A DNA stretch of 64,000 nucleotides from JANQHS01 sp965267505. Lineage in GTDB: Bacteria; Bacteroidota; Bacteroidia; Cytophagales; CCMP332. The translations under genes and the position numbers were made by a program. Under the pieces are notes generated by a model. It made no database searches and was not told the origin of the DNA. It saw nothing but the letters and a program-made list of their open reading frames with translations. The stretch covers positions 186,001 to 250,000 of the forward strand of contig OZ254081.1 of NCBI GenBank assembly GCA_965267505.1. Direction: 5' to 3'. Shown one piece after another: positions 9,319 to 18,500 of the stretch. Each line of letters opens with the position of its first letter. Position 1 is the first letter of the stretch.

Positions 9319-10256
9319 TAGGCCTTGTTTTTAAGTACGTCATCAACCCCATATAAAACCTGGATGCTTGCCTTGGCCATCTTATTTTTTTCATCAAGCA
9401 AAGGGTTCACCTCAGTCATTTCCCAACATATGACACGGTCATCGGAGCTAAGGGCTTTGTTCAATTCAATAGCCTCAGAAAGCTCTAATCCATTTTCTAC
9501 GGGAGTTCCTGTACCCCTTGAAACAGAGTTGGGATCCATACTATCAACATCGAATGAGATATAGATATGATCCACATCTTTCAATAAGTTAATTGCCTGT
9601 TCAGCAATTTTCAATGCGCCCTGTTCCCTCACTTCAGAAACTAAAAAGTTTCGAACACCTGATTTCTCTACGACTTCCATTTCTGCAGGCTCTGCATCCC
9701 TAACCCCGATAAAAACTATGTCTTCAGGACGAATTGCCCCACCCTCCGGCGATAAATCCAGGATCTCTTGCCATTTGTCCTCAAGCTCTGTTTCGGCAGA
9801 CTCAGGGTAATCTCTTTGGATAGCCATACCCAAGGGCATACCATGCATATTACCAGAGGGGGTGGTAAAAGGAGTATGAAGATCGGCATGAGCATCGATC
9901 CAGATGACCCCCAGACGTTTATCTCCAATAGCGTCTTTTATCCCAGCAATTGTTCCATAGGCGTTAGAATGGTCTCCGGAGATCACAATTGGAAATTGAT
10001 TGGAACCAAGGCTTTCAGAGACCCTCTGTTTGACATTCTTTATATGGGGAATGTATTTCTCTATCCTTTTAGCTTTTGGATGATCTCCAGGATCATATAG
10101 GTCCTTGGTCGGGGAGCTAACAGGATTTTCGTCCCATTTCGCAAATCTGGCTTCGAACGCTTGATCCGCTATCCTAAGAGCAAAGGGTCCTGAAGAGGAT
10201 CCCCTGGTCCCTGCACATAGCTCTGAACGGATCTCAATGATGGAGCTTGATTTCAT
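9318..10256 (-). CDS. rocF: Arginase (ureohydrolase family)
   Basis: Mn-dependent ureohydrolase of 312 aa, most likely hydrolysing arginine to ornithine and urea. All metal-binding blocks are present: GDHSNAYG, DAHADLHT and SFDVDSMDP followed by GTGTP. The HGMPLG segment also fits arginase better than agmatinase, although formiminoglutamase or another guanidino substrate cannot be excluded. It is directly upstream of argS with a 1-nt stop/start overlap, coupling arginine breakdown with arginyl-tRNA synthesis. The -7 element TATTTTTG (minus strand, 10268-10261) ends only 4 nt before the ATG. Confidence 0.9.
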   Translation of the reverse strand: MKSSSIIEIRSELCAGTRGSSSGPFALRIADQAFEARFAKWDENPVSSPTKDLYDPGDHPKAKRIEKYIPHIKNVKQRVSESLGSNQFPIVISGDHSNAYGTIAGIKDAIGDKRLGVIWIDAHADLHTPFTTPSGNMHGMPLGMAIQRDYPESAETELEDKWQEILDLSPEGGAIRPEDIVFIGVRDAEPAEMEVVEKSGVRNFLVSEVREQGALKIAEQAINLLKDVDHIYISFDVDSMDPNSVSRGTGTPVENGLELSEAIELNKALSSDDRVICWEMTEVNPLLDEKNKMAKASIQVLYGVDDVLKNKA

Positions 10257-10340
10257 GCCGCAAAAATAGGAGGATATCGCTTGGAAATAACGCTTAGCAG
10301 AAAATGCTTAGCCTCGATTTCTTTTTATACAATTAGGAGT

Positions 10341-10832
10341 CTAATTGAGGATCAGATCAACCGCTTCCAAGAAATTATTTGTGTCTGAATTTGGCTCATT
10401 ATTCATCAATATCCCTTTGACTCCAAGCTTGGTTGAAGCATCGATATCTCTCTGACTATCACCTATCATATATGAGTTTCCAGGGTCAATGGAATATTTT
10501 GCAATTGCCCGTTCCAATAGAAGTGATCCGGGCTTTCTACCTAAGCTTTTTGTCCTAACAGGATGGTAGGGGCTGTAATAAATATCATCAATAAGATTTC
10601 CAACTCTAGACTGGATCCAACTATGGCAAGCCATAACCTCCGACCGTGAGTAAAGACCCTTGGCTATCCCACCCTGGTTGGTAATAACGATCAAAAGAAA
10701 TCCAGCCTTCTTTAAAGATTCAAGGCCTTCCTTAACCCCATGGCCCAAAACCAGATGCTCCTCAAGCCATGAGTAATCCCCTCTTTCTTCATTAAGCACT
10801 CCATCCCTATCTAAAAAAACAGCCTTGTTCAT
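10341..10832 (-). CDS. gmhB: HAD-IIIA phosphatase, GmhB-like
   Basis: HAD-superfamily phosphatase of 163 aa, resembling D-glycero-D-manno-heptose-1,7-bisphosphate 7-phosphatase (ADP-heptose/LPS core synthesis). Motif I is FLDRDGVLN (both catalytic Asp), motif II ITNQGGIAKG, the Lys motif GRKPG and motif IV MIGDSQRDIDA. The usual zinc-binding Cys/His loop of GmhB (pattern CxH...CxC just before RKP) is absent: the loop reads YYSPYHP ... SLGRKP with no cysteines. The substrate may therefore differ. It lies 84 nt upstream of arginase, separated by a short palindrome (CAATTAG/CTAATTG) without a T-run. Confidence 0.8.
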   Translation of the reverse strand: MNKAVFLDRDGVLNEERGDYSWLEEHLVLGHGVKEGLESLKKAGFLLIVITNQGGIAKGLYSRSEVMACHSWIQSRVGNLIDDIYYSPYHPVRTKSLGRKPGSLLLERAIAKYSIDPGNSYMIGDSQRDIDASTKLGVKGILMNNEPNSDTNNFLEAVDLILN

Positions 10833-10942
10833 ACCTTAATTAAAAATGATCCGTTGAAATCTGGGGTTTTGTAAGAATAATCAAATAATCTCCTCAATCC
10901 ATTCCCAATTAAAAGTATTTTAGCGGCTCTTAAATTTTCACC

Positions 10943-11674
10943 TTGAAGGACAGCCTGGTCATAATTCCAACTTATAATGAGATCGAAAATGTGGAGGATA
11001 TAATCCGCACAACATTTGGTCTCAATGAGGAGCTACATATCCTGATTGTGGATGATGGCTCGCCAGATGGAACCGCTGAAAAGGTCAAAGAATTACAACA
11101 AGAGTTTTCAGATCGTCTCTTCATGATCGAGCGGTCAGGGAAGCAAGGTTTAGGAACAGCCTACCTGACTGGATTTAAGTATGCTCTCGAAAAGGGTTAC
11201 GATTTCATTTTTGAAATGGATGCGGATTTCTCGCATAATCCTGCTGACCTATTAAGACTAAAAGAAGCTTGCATTTCAGGTGATTGCCACCTGGCAATAG
11301 GAAGCAGATACATCAAGGGAGTGAATGTGGTGAATTGGCCAATGTCCAGAGTTCTAATGTCCTACTTTGCAAGCATCTACGTACAATTCATAACAGGAAT
11401 GCCCATAAAAGATGCTACTGCAGGATTTATCTGTTACAGACGAGAACTCCTTGAATCATTGAATTTTGAAAAGATAAAGTTCGTGGGATACGCATTTCAG
11501 ATCGAAATGAAATTCAGAACCTGGAAGAAAGGATTTAGAATTACCGAGGTTCCCATCATTTTCACAGACAGGACCAAGGGCGAATCCAAAATGTCAAGCA
11601 AAATATTTAAAGAGGCGTTCTTTGGAGTGATTTGGCTCAAACTTGCCAGTTTCGGCAAATCCTTTTCTAGCTAA
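10943..11674 (+). CDS. Family 2 glycosyltransferase, polyprenol-phosphate mannose synthase-like
   Basis: Soluble GT2 enzyme of 243 aa resembling dolichol/polyprenol-phosphate mannosyltransferase (DPM1), which transfers a hexose from a nucleotide sugar to a lipid carrier. It shows the nucleotide-binding start VIIPTYNE, LIVDDGSPDGTA, the metal-binding EMDADFSHNP (DxD) and the acceptor-side block AIGSRYIKG. No C-terminal membrane helices follow, as in the short DPM1 type. It begins at TTG (10943), because the frame is closed by a stop at 10931. The 3' end overlaps the convergent LolE-like gene by 8 nt. Confidence 0.88.
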   Translation: MKDSLVIIPTYNEIENVEDIIRTTFGLNEELHILIVDDGSPDGTAEKVKELQQEFSDRLFMIERSGKQGLGTAYLTGFKYALEKGYDFIFEMDADFSHNPADLLRLKEACISGDCHLAIGSRYIKGVNVVNWPMSRVLMSYFASIYVQFITGMPIKDATAGFICYRRELLESLNFEKIKFVGYAFQIEMKFRTWKKGFRITEVPIIFTDRTKGESKMSSKIFKEAFFGVIWLKLASFGKSFSS

Positions 11675-12884
11675 ATCTTATAGCATCAATAGGTTTCAAC
11701 CTGTTTACGATCAAAGTGGGCAGGTAGAGACATAGAACAACCAAGGCAATGGTGAGCAGGTTAATCCCTGCGAAAAGCATCCATTCAAATGAAATGGGGA
11801 CAGCATTCATATAGTAGTTCTCAGGGTCTAAGGGTATGAGTCCAAAACTTGATTGAATAAAGCAAAATCCTATTCCAATCAGGTTTCCATAAAGCAATCC
11901 TCTTCCCAGGATCTTCACACCTGTCCCTAAGAATATTGATTGAACCTGGCTTTCTCTGGCTCCCAGGGATTTCAAGGTCCCGATCATATTTGTTCTCTCC
12001 ATGATCAATACGATCAGAGAGGAGATCATATTAAAACTTGCCACAACCAGAATGATCCCGATAATCAAGAGTACATTCCGGTCCAAAAGCTTCATCCACT
12101 CAAACAATTGTGGATATTTCTCTGAGACCAATTCAAGCTGGGAATAGTAATCCATGCGATCAAAGATCATGGGCTCCACCTTATCAATGTCGGAGAAGTT
12201 CTTTAGGAATATCTCCACTCCCCCTACACTTGTATCCTCCCAGTTGTTTAGTCTCCTGGCAAGTTGGATATCACCGATAACAATATTTTCATCAAAGCCT
12301 TCAAGGCCAGTTTGATAGATACCTACTACCTGAAGCTTTCTCATTCTTACAGGATCCTGTATGAAGTAGAGTACAGGCTCATCGTTCAATTTCAACTTTA
12401 GAAGAGAGGCTAATTTGTTGCTGATCAGGATCTCTCTTGAATAGTTGCTATCAGAAAACTGGATCATTCTGCCTTCTTCAATATTGGCCTTGAATCCTCC
12501 CTGGTTAAATTTCGAATCAATACATTTAAGAAGTATTCCCTTAGATATCTCTTCGTTTTTGACCAATGCAGCCTTGTAGATAAACCTCTGCAGATAATCG
12601 ATCTCAGGAATCTCTTCGGATTTAAACAGATCACCCTTTACAGACATTGGAGGGTGTTGATATTCATCTCCAATTGAGAATTTGGTCACTTCCATGTGAC
12701 CTGAAAAGCTTAGGACTTTGGAACGGATCTTGTCTTTAAAGCCAAAAAGGATCGCGATAGAAATGATCATTACAGCCATACCGATAGCCACGCTACCAGC
12801 GGATATAGCAATGACGATCTTGGAAAATCCTTTTTCTCCTTTCAGTGCTAATTTCCGAGTGATTAAACCTACCGCCTTATTCAA
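11667..12884 (-). CDS. LolC/LolE-like ABC transporter permease (FtsX family)
   Basis: Inner-membrane permease of 405 aa with the MacB/LolE layout: one N-terminal helix (about 25-50), a large periplasmic domain (about 55-270), and three C-terminal helices within the FtsX domain (about 275-400), including the conserved ERTNMIGTLKSLGA segment. The family extracts lipoproteins from the inner membrane for transfer to the outer membrane, or exports related substrates. No ATPase gene (LolD) is adjacent, so it must act with one encoded elsewhere. The start is TTG at 12884. Divergent from namZ with a 19-nt gap. Confidence 0.85.
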   Translation of the reverse strand: MNKAVGLITRKLALKGEKGFSKIVIAISAGSVAIGMAVMIISIAILFGFKDKIRSKVLSFSGHMEVTKFSIGDEYQHPPMSVKGDLFKSEEIPEIDYLQRFIYKAALVKNEEISKGILLKCIDSKFNQGGFKANIEEGRMIQFSDSNYSREILISNKLASLLKLKLNDEPVLYFIQDPVRMRKLQVVGIYQTGLEGFDENIVIGDIQLARRLNNWEDTSVGGVEIFLKNFSDIDKVEPMIFDRMDYYSQLELVSEKYPQLFEWMKLLDRNVLLIIGIILVVASFNMISSLIVLIMERTNMIGTLKSLGARESQVQSIFLGTGVKILGRGLLYGNLIGIGFCFIQSSFGLIPLDPENYYMNAVPISFEWMLFAGINLLTIALVVLCLYLPTLIVNRLKPIDAIRFS

Positions 12885-12903
12885 TAAAATCTAATTTTGC
12901 CTG

Positions 12904-14085
12904 ATGTTTCAAAGAAAGAACTTTCCCTTAATATTCACATTCCTTTTTCTTTTTGCCGGCAATGCTGATGCTCAATGGGGAGAAGAGGAAAGCTCTGTAA
13001 TAGCGGGGGCCGCAAGAACTGAGGCCTATATACCAATTCTTAGAGGAAAGGCTGTAGGTGTGGTTTGCAATCACACCTCCCTTATCGGAGAGACGCATTT
13101 AGTTGATAGTCTTCTAAGTCGCAATGTCAGGATCAAGAAGATCTTTTCCCCTGAGCATGGATTCAGAGGAAATGTTGAGGATGGCGCACAAATAGATCAT
13201 TCCAGGGACACTAGAACAAGACTACCCATTGTTTCTCTATATGGAAGCAATAAAAGACCTAATTCAGCTCAATTGGCCAACCTGGATATTATGGTTTTAG
13301 ACCTTCAGGATGTAGGTGTTAGGTTCTACACCTATATATCAACCATGCATTATGTTATGGAAGCTTGTGCTGAGAACGGGGTCCCGTTGATGATCCTGGA
13401 TCGTCCAAATCCAAATGGAGATTATGTAGCCGGACCCGTTCTGGATATGAGGTATGCTTCATTTGTAGGCGTTAATCCTTTACCCGTTGTCTATGGCCTT
13501 ACCATGGGTGAACTCGCTACAATGGCAAATGGTGAAGGTTGGGTTAAATCAAGTACCGGGGAAAAATTGAAATGCAACTTGAATGTCATCCAATGTGGGA
13601 ATTATACTCATGATACTCCCTATGATCCTCCCATAGAACCCTCTCCCAACCTACCAACCTATGAATCCATTAGATGGTACCCATCCCTTTCCTTATTTCA
13701 AGGAACCAGTTTCTCCGTTGCAAGGGGCACCATCTTCCCTCATGAGGCTTATGGCCATCCTGATTTTGAGGGACCCTTTTCATTTACCCCCCAGGTGATG
13801 CCTGGGAAATCGGATAACCCTCCCCACCTAAAAAAGGAATGCCATGGATATGATCTCAGAGGAAAGGATCCCGTTCCTTTTACCTTGAAATTTGTTGTGG
13901 ATGCATACAACAAGTTTGAATCGCATGAAAAATTCTTCAATTCCTACTTCAGAAAACTGATCGGAAACGGAAGCACTGAGGAAATGATCAAAAGTGGAAA
14001 ATCTTATCAGGAAATAGAAAAGACCTGGGAGAAAGACCTCTTTGAATTCAAAGAAAAAAGGAAAAATTATCTACTCTATCCTTGA
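12904..14085 (+). CDS. namZ: Exo-beta-N-acetylmuramidase NamZ (DUF1343, GH171)
   Basis: Secreted enzyme of 393 aa that matches the DUF1343 family, characterised as NamZ, an exo-lytic beta-N-acetylmuramidase used in cell-wall recycling or scavenging. After a signal peptide (about 1-23, ending NADAQ) come the family blocks GVVCNHTSL, FSPEHGFRG, the DLQDVGVRFYTYISTM segment, LDRPNPNG and EPSPNLP. Length is typical. The stop overlaps the fmt start by 4 nt (TTGA), so namZ, fmt and folA form one transcription unit. TAATTTTG at 12892-12899 lies 4 nt before the ATG and would give an essentially leaderless mRNA. Confidence 0.92.
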   Translation: MFQRKNFPLIFTFLFLFAGNADAQWGEEESSVIAGAARTEAYIPILRGKAVGVVCNHTSLIGETHLVDSLLSRNVRIKKIFSPEHGFRGNVEDGAQIDHSRDTRTRLPIVSLYGSNKRPNSAQLANLDIMVLDLQDVGVRFYTYISTMHYVMEACAENGVPLMILDRPNPNGDYVAGPVLDMRYASFVGVNPLPVVYGLTMGELATMANGEGWVKSSTGEKLKCNLNVIQCGNYTHDTPYDPPIEPSPNLPTYESIRWYPSLSLFQGTSFSVARGTIFPHEAYGHPDFEGPFSFTPQVMPGKSDNPPHLKKECHGYDLRGKDPVPFTLKFVVDAYNKFESHEKFFNSYFRKLIGNGSTEEMIKSGKSYQEIEKTWEKDLFEFKEKRKNYLLYP

Positions 14086-15002
14086 TTACAGAAAGAAAAC
14101 TGAAAATTGTTTTTTACGGAACTGATGAATTTGCGGTTCCTTCCCTTGTCGCAATGGTTGAAGCAGGATGGAAACCAGCTTCAGTAGTTACCGGTCCAGA
14201 CAGGCCAGCAGGAAGAAATCGCGAATTAAAGGTAGGGCCGGTAAAGCAGGCTGCCCAGGAAATGGGGATTCCGGTTCTCCAACCCAAGAACCTTAAAGCA
14301 GATGACTTTTATGAAAGTCTTAGATCTATTGATCCGGATCTCCAGGTAATTGTTGCTTTCCGTATGCTTCCTGAAAGAATATGGAATTATCCTAAGCTTG
14401 GAAGCTTAAATCTTCACGCCTCTCTCCTTCCAAATTACAGAGGAGCAAGACCAATCCACTGGGCCATAATGAATGGGGAAAATGAAACAGGGGTCACCAC
14501 ATTTTTTCTGAAGCATGAAATAGACACCGGTAATATCATTTTGCAGGAAAAAGAGCCCATAGGCCTGGAAGACACATTTGATGATCTATTTATGAGGCTT
14601 CAGGATTCCGGTGCTTCCCTACTTATTAGGACCCTGGAAGAAATTGAAAATGGAACTGTAAAGCCAAGGGAACAAATTCTTGATGGCACAGAAAAACTTG
14701 CTCCCAAATTCAACAAACCCGAATGTGAAATAGACTGGAACAATTCCGCCCATGAAATCAAAAACCTGGTAAGAGGAACCAACTCCTTCCCAGGGGCCTG
14801 GTCCATTTTAAATGGAACAAGATATAAGATCCATCGAGTGGGAATAAGTGAAACTGAAAGTCTTAGCCCTGGTGAAATCAAAAGTGATGGAAACAAGGTA
14901 TTAATTGGTTCCGCGAGCCAGGATATTGAGCTTCTTGAAATTCAAGCTCCTGGAGCCAAAAAAATGACCACAAAAGAATTTTTAGCAGGGAAAGAGATAT
15001 GA
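14082..15002 (+). CDS. fmt: Methionyl-tRNA formyltransferase
   Basis: Formylates initiator Met-tRNA using 10-formyl-THF (306 aa, normal length). The N-terminal formyltransferase domain shows FYGTDEFAVPSL and the signature LNLHASLLPNYRGARPIHW with the catalytic Asn/His and the SLLP loop. The C-terminal domain has the RGTNSFPGAWS block. The start is TTG, overlapping the namZ stop as TTGA; the ATGA at 14999 overlaps it with folA. Both fmt and folA draw on tetrahydrofolate, a sensible pairing. Confidence 0.96.
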   Translation: MITERKLKIVFYGTDEFAVPSLVAMVEAGWKPASVVTGPDRPAGRNRELKVGPVKQAAQEMGIPVLQPKNLKADDFYESLRSIDPDLQVIVAFRMLPERIWNYPKLGSLNLHASLLPNYRGARPIHWAIMNGENETGVTTFFLKHEIDTGNIILQEKEPIGLEDTFDDLFMRLQDSGASLLIRTLEEIENGTVKPREQILDGTEKLAPKFNKPECEIDWNNSAHEIKNLVRGTNSFPGAWSILNGTRYKIHRVGISETESLSPGEIKSDGNKVLIGSASQDIELLEIQAPGAKKMTTKEFLAGKEI

Positions 15003-15505
15003 AAGTTTCAATAATTGCCGCGGTGGCAGAGAATGGAGTTATAGGTAAGGATAACGATCTGGTATGGCATCTTCCCGATGATTTCAAATTCTTTGTGAGT
15101 AAAACCAAAGGACACCCGGTGATCATGGGAAGAAAGACCTTTGAATCTCTTGGTAAACCCTTGAAAAACAGACCAAATCTGATGGTTTCAAGCAATCCAG
15201 ATTATAGTCCGGATGGAGTAAGTGTCTTTCAGTCATTGAAAGATGCCTTAGAAGAGGCTGCAGAGTTAGACAAAGAAGAGGTCTTTATCATCGGTGGTGC
15301 GAACGTCTACAAACAAGCTTTTGAATTCTCAACACACATGTATATAACCAAGGTGCATTCAAGCTATGAAGGAGATACCTACTTTCCGGATTTTGGCGAA
15401 GAATGGGAGCTAATAGAAGAAGATCCAAGAAAAGCAGATGAAAAGCACGCGGTAGATTTCACCTTTCGGACCTACAAGAAAACTATTGCCCAGGAAGATA
15501 AATAA
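14999..15505 (+). CDS. folA: Dihydrofolate reductase
   Basis: NADPH-dependent reduction of dihydrofolate to tetrahydrofolate (168 aa). It contains IAAVAENGVIGKDNDLVWHLPDD with the active-site acidic residue, the cofactor-binding block MGRKTFESLG, and the FIIGGANVYKQA segment, all standard for type I DHFR. It is translationally coupled to fmt by ATGA. The last 23 nt overlap the 3' end of the convergent C25 peptidase gene, so no terminator separates the two units. Confidence 0.96.
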   Translation: MKVSIIAAVAENGVIGKDNDLVWHLPDDFKFFVSKTKGHPVIMGRKTFESLGKPLKNRPNLMVSSNPDYSPDGVSVFQSLKDALEEAAELDKEEVFIIGGANVYKQAFEFSTHMYITKVHSSYEGDTYFPDFGEEWELIEEDPRKADEKHAVDFTFRTYKKTIAQEDK

Positions 15506-18500
15506 GCTTAGAAAAACCGTGCTTCAATAATCCTGAGTCTTTTCCTGAAACAGGAAGTTCAGATCCACCATTCTTACTTAGAAGACGAACAAAATACAAT
15601 CCGCCCTGGAGTTCTAACCCTTCTTGGTCCTTCCCATCCCAGATATCATAGATTCGATTGAAGCCAAGCTTGATTCTGGATGAAATATCAAGCTCCATAA
15701 CCTCTCTACCCTGACGATTATAAATGTGGATCTCAAAACTCTCCGGAAGCGAGTTCCCAGAAAGAAAGAAATCCATATTCAGCCTTGAGCTGAAAGGGTT
15801 TGGGAAAAATTCAAAGTCGGTGACCCCTCGATAAGAATTTACCTCAAAACGTATTTGATAAGAAGTAAAACCCGCCCTATTTCCCTTTACATCTCTGCCA
15901 TTTGCCAATAAAATATACTCTCCCGATTCAAGAACGGATGGTGAGAAATTTAAGCTCAACCTATTTTCGGAGCTATCAAAACCATAGTTCAATTCTCCTT
16001 TCTGAGGAATGATCTCGAACTCATCAAAGCCTTCAACTTTCGCCACGTAGAAGAACAAAAGGCTTGTATCTGATATGGAAAAATGAACGTTTTCATCATC
16101 TAATTCCACTTTAAAATCAGGGGAATTAGAAACAATATCTCCATTATGAAGCTGATACCCATCCACAAAAACCTTCAATGTTGGAGGGGTTCTATCACTT
16201 ATGGTAGAAAAAGAGATGTCCGAAAAATTATTCAAATACGTTGTTTCCGGATCCTCATATGGATTGACAAAAACATTTAATTCCTGGATCCCTTCTAGGC
16301 CTGATGAGTTGATGGAAATATTGAAATAACAGGTATCAAATACTCCTGGGGAACCAATTTTGAATTCCGAGACCACCTGGCTACCGTTTAAAGTGGTTCT
16401 AACGAGTAAAGAATCGGGGAACTCCCTTCCGGTATGGTTTACAAAAAAGAACCCCGCCTGATATTCTTCTCCTTCATTGAGCTCAAGGCCATCGCCTGTC
16501 TCATTTACAAGAAAGCCATCAGGAGGTGAAGCAAATTTTATCTCCCAGTAATCAAGCTTGCTCGCATCCTTGCCAATAGTATCAATGGTCCTTGTCTCCA
16601 TAAATAGGTAGGGGAATGAATCCGATTTTATATGCGTCAGGTTTGTTATTCCTGGATTAACATCTTCCAGATATTGGGTCTTACCCTCCTGGTCAATTCC
16701 AAACAAGCTGGTGGAAATTTGATCATCGGGATCATTGCTTGAAAAGTCAAAGGAAAGTTCTTCCCATTGGACAGAAGGTCCGACCAAAGAAGAGATAAGT
16801 CCTCCCCTATCATTGGAAAGCGGAAATGAATGATTTAATTCCAGGATCTGAGAGTCCAATGGAATGGTGAGGCTTGAGTCAGCCGTCAAAAGAATGAAGT
16901 CCTGGGTTGAAATCCCCCTTTTGCCAATAAATGCTAAAGGTGCGCCAAAATCATAATTCATCAATAAAACCGAATCAAGGCCCATTTCTTGAAGGGAGGC
17001 ATAGCTTTCATCACTGAATTGATCGAAACTCAGCTGGCCCATAACATAGCCAAGAACAAACTCTTCATTTGAAATTCCATCCAGGTAGGAAGACAGAATT
17101 GTGTCTTGTAGATCCAATTGCGAAAACGATTTTACAGCCATAGGTGCCACCCCACAGGAACGAGGGTCATTGAAGGACAGGTTCCTTATTGGTAGTCCGT
17201 TTACCGAGCTGATTCTGACTATATGTAAACGATCCATTCGACAATCCTTTTCCTGAAGCGCGCTTTTAAGCATGATCCAGTTTCCTTCTATTTTCAGATT
17301 CGACGTATCCGATGCATTGGCTATCCCATCACCTGCAAGAAGTAGGTCGAGCTTGGAGGAGTAATTCCTAAAGAAGAATTCCCTTACCGATGAATCAGGA
17401 TATAGACTTCCGGTAATTTGGTTTTTGATCATTTGGCCAAATTCGGATTGGCTCCAGCCGTTTTGAGATTGGTCTCTAAACGTAAAAGAGATCTCATCCC
17501 AGACCGTATCGGAAAGTTCTTTTGCTCTCAGGTAAAAAACAGTAGTGTCTAACCCGACTATTAGGTTGTTTAAATCGATCTCCTGAAGAACCAGATTAGA
17601 TTCAGGGCTTAAAGAACTGCTAACTTTTCCTGGACTATCAAATAAATACGAGGTATCATATTCAACCAACACTTGACTTCCTGAAAAATCTGCGTAGCTA
17701 GCCAGAAGCAAATTCGTTTTCTTTTGCCCTATCAATGAGAAATTCAAAGGTTCGAGAATATTCACCCCCTGCCAGGGAATAGACATTTCAAATTCCTTAA
17801 TGTTGTTCAGGGTGTCGAGTTCATTCTTAGGGTTTCCAGGATCAATCTGCATCCTGAACCTATTTCTTCCGGCCTGATCGAGGACGGACCCTTCAGAAAA
17901 AATAGTAAAGCGGACAGTATCCAGGTAGCTTACTGAGCCATAATCTTTTGATCCAAGATCCTGGACAAAAGGTTCCAGACGATCTATTTTCAACCTGAAA
18001 CTTTCAGAGCTCGTCAGGCCCAGGTTTGCAACAGGGATATACAGGTAAAAAGAATCAGATTCACTACTAATGTTGGTGCCGTTGATCCCTTGGGCCTTAA
18101 TTCCCTCTTCAATTGCATAATCAGGCCTTCCTCCAGAATAGTTTAGTCTCACTACCGGGTCGCCTTGAAGGTACATTAGCTCGTTCTGGGCCCTTATAAA
18201 GTTGTTGCCAGTTCCAAACCTCTGGCTTAGCTTTTCAATGGTTTTAATCTGCGCTCCTCCAATGGTAGAGCCAAAGTTTTGCTCCTCTGCAAAAAGAGTC
18301 CTGTAGAATTCTTCGGTATAATACTTTAGGATTGGGCTATAGCCCTGATCGGTTTGGGAAATAACACCAATCGCTCCTCTTTCGGGCTCTAAGGCCCAAT
18401 TCTCAACCCAGGTATCAAAGCTTTCAAATACCCTACCTGAATAGCAACCATTGATGACAAACAAAGGAAGTTTTCCGTCCCTGTTATTGTAATTAAGGTT

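Noticed and set aside
10283..10338. Direct repeat GCTTAGC and palindrome CAATTAG/CTAATTG between gmhB and arginase as a terminator or operator
   Set aside because: No T-run on either strand, and too short to distinguish from chance in an AT-rich gap.
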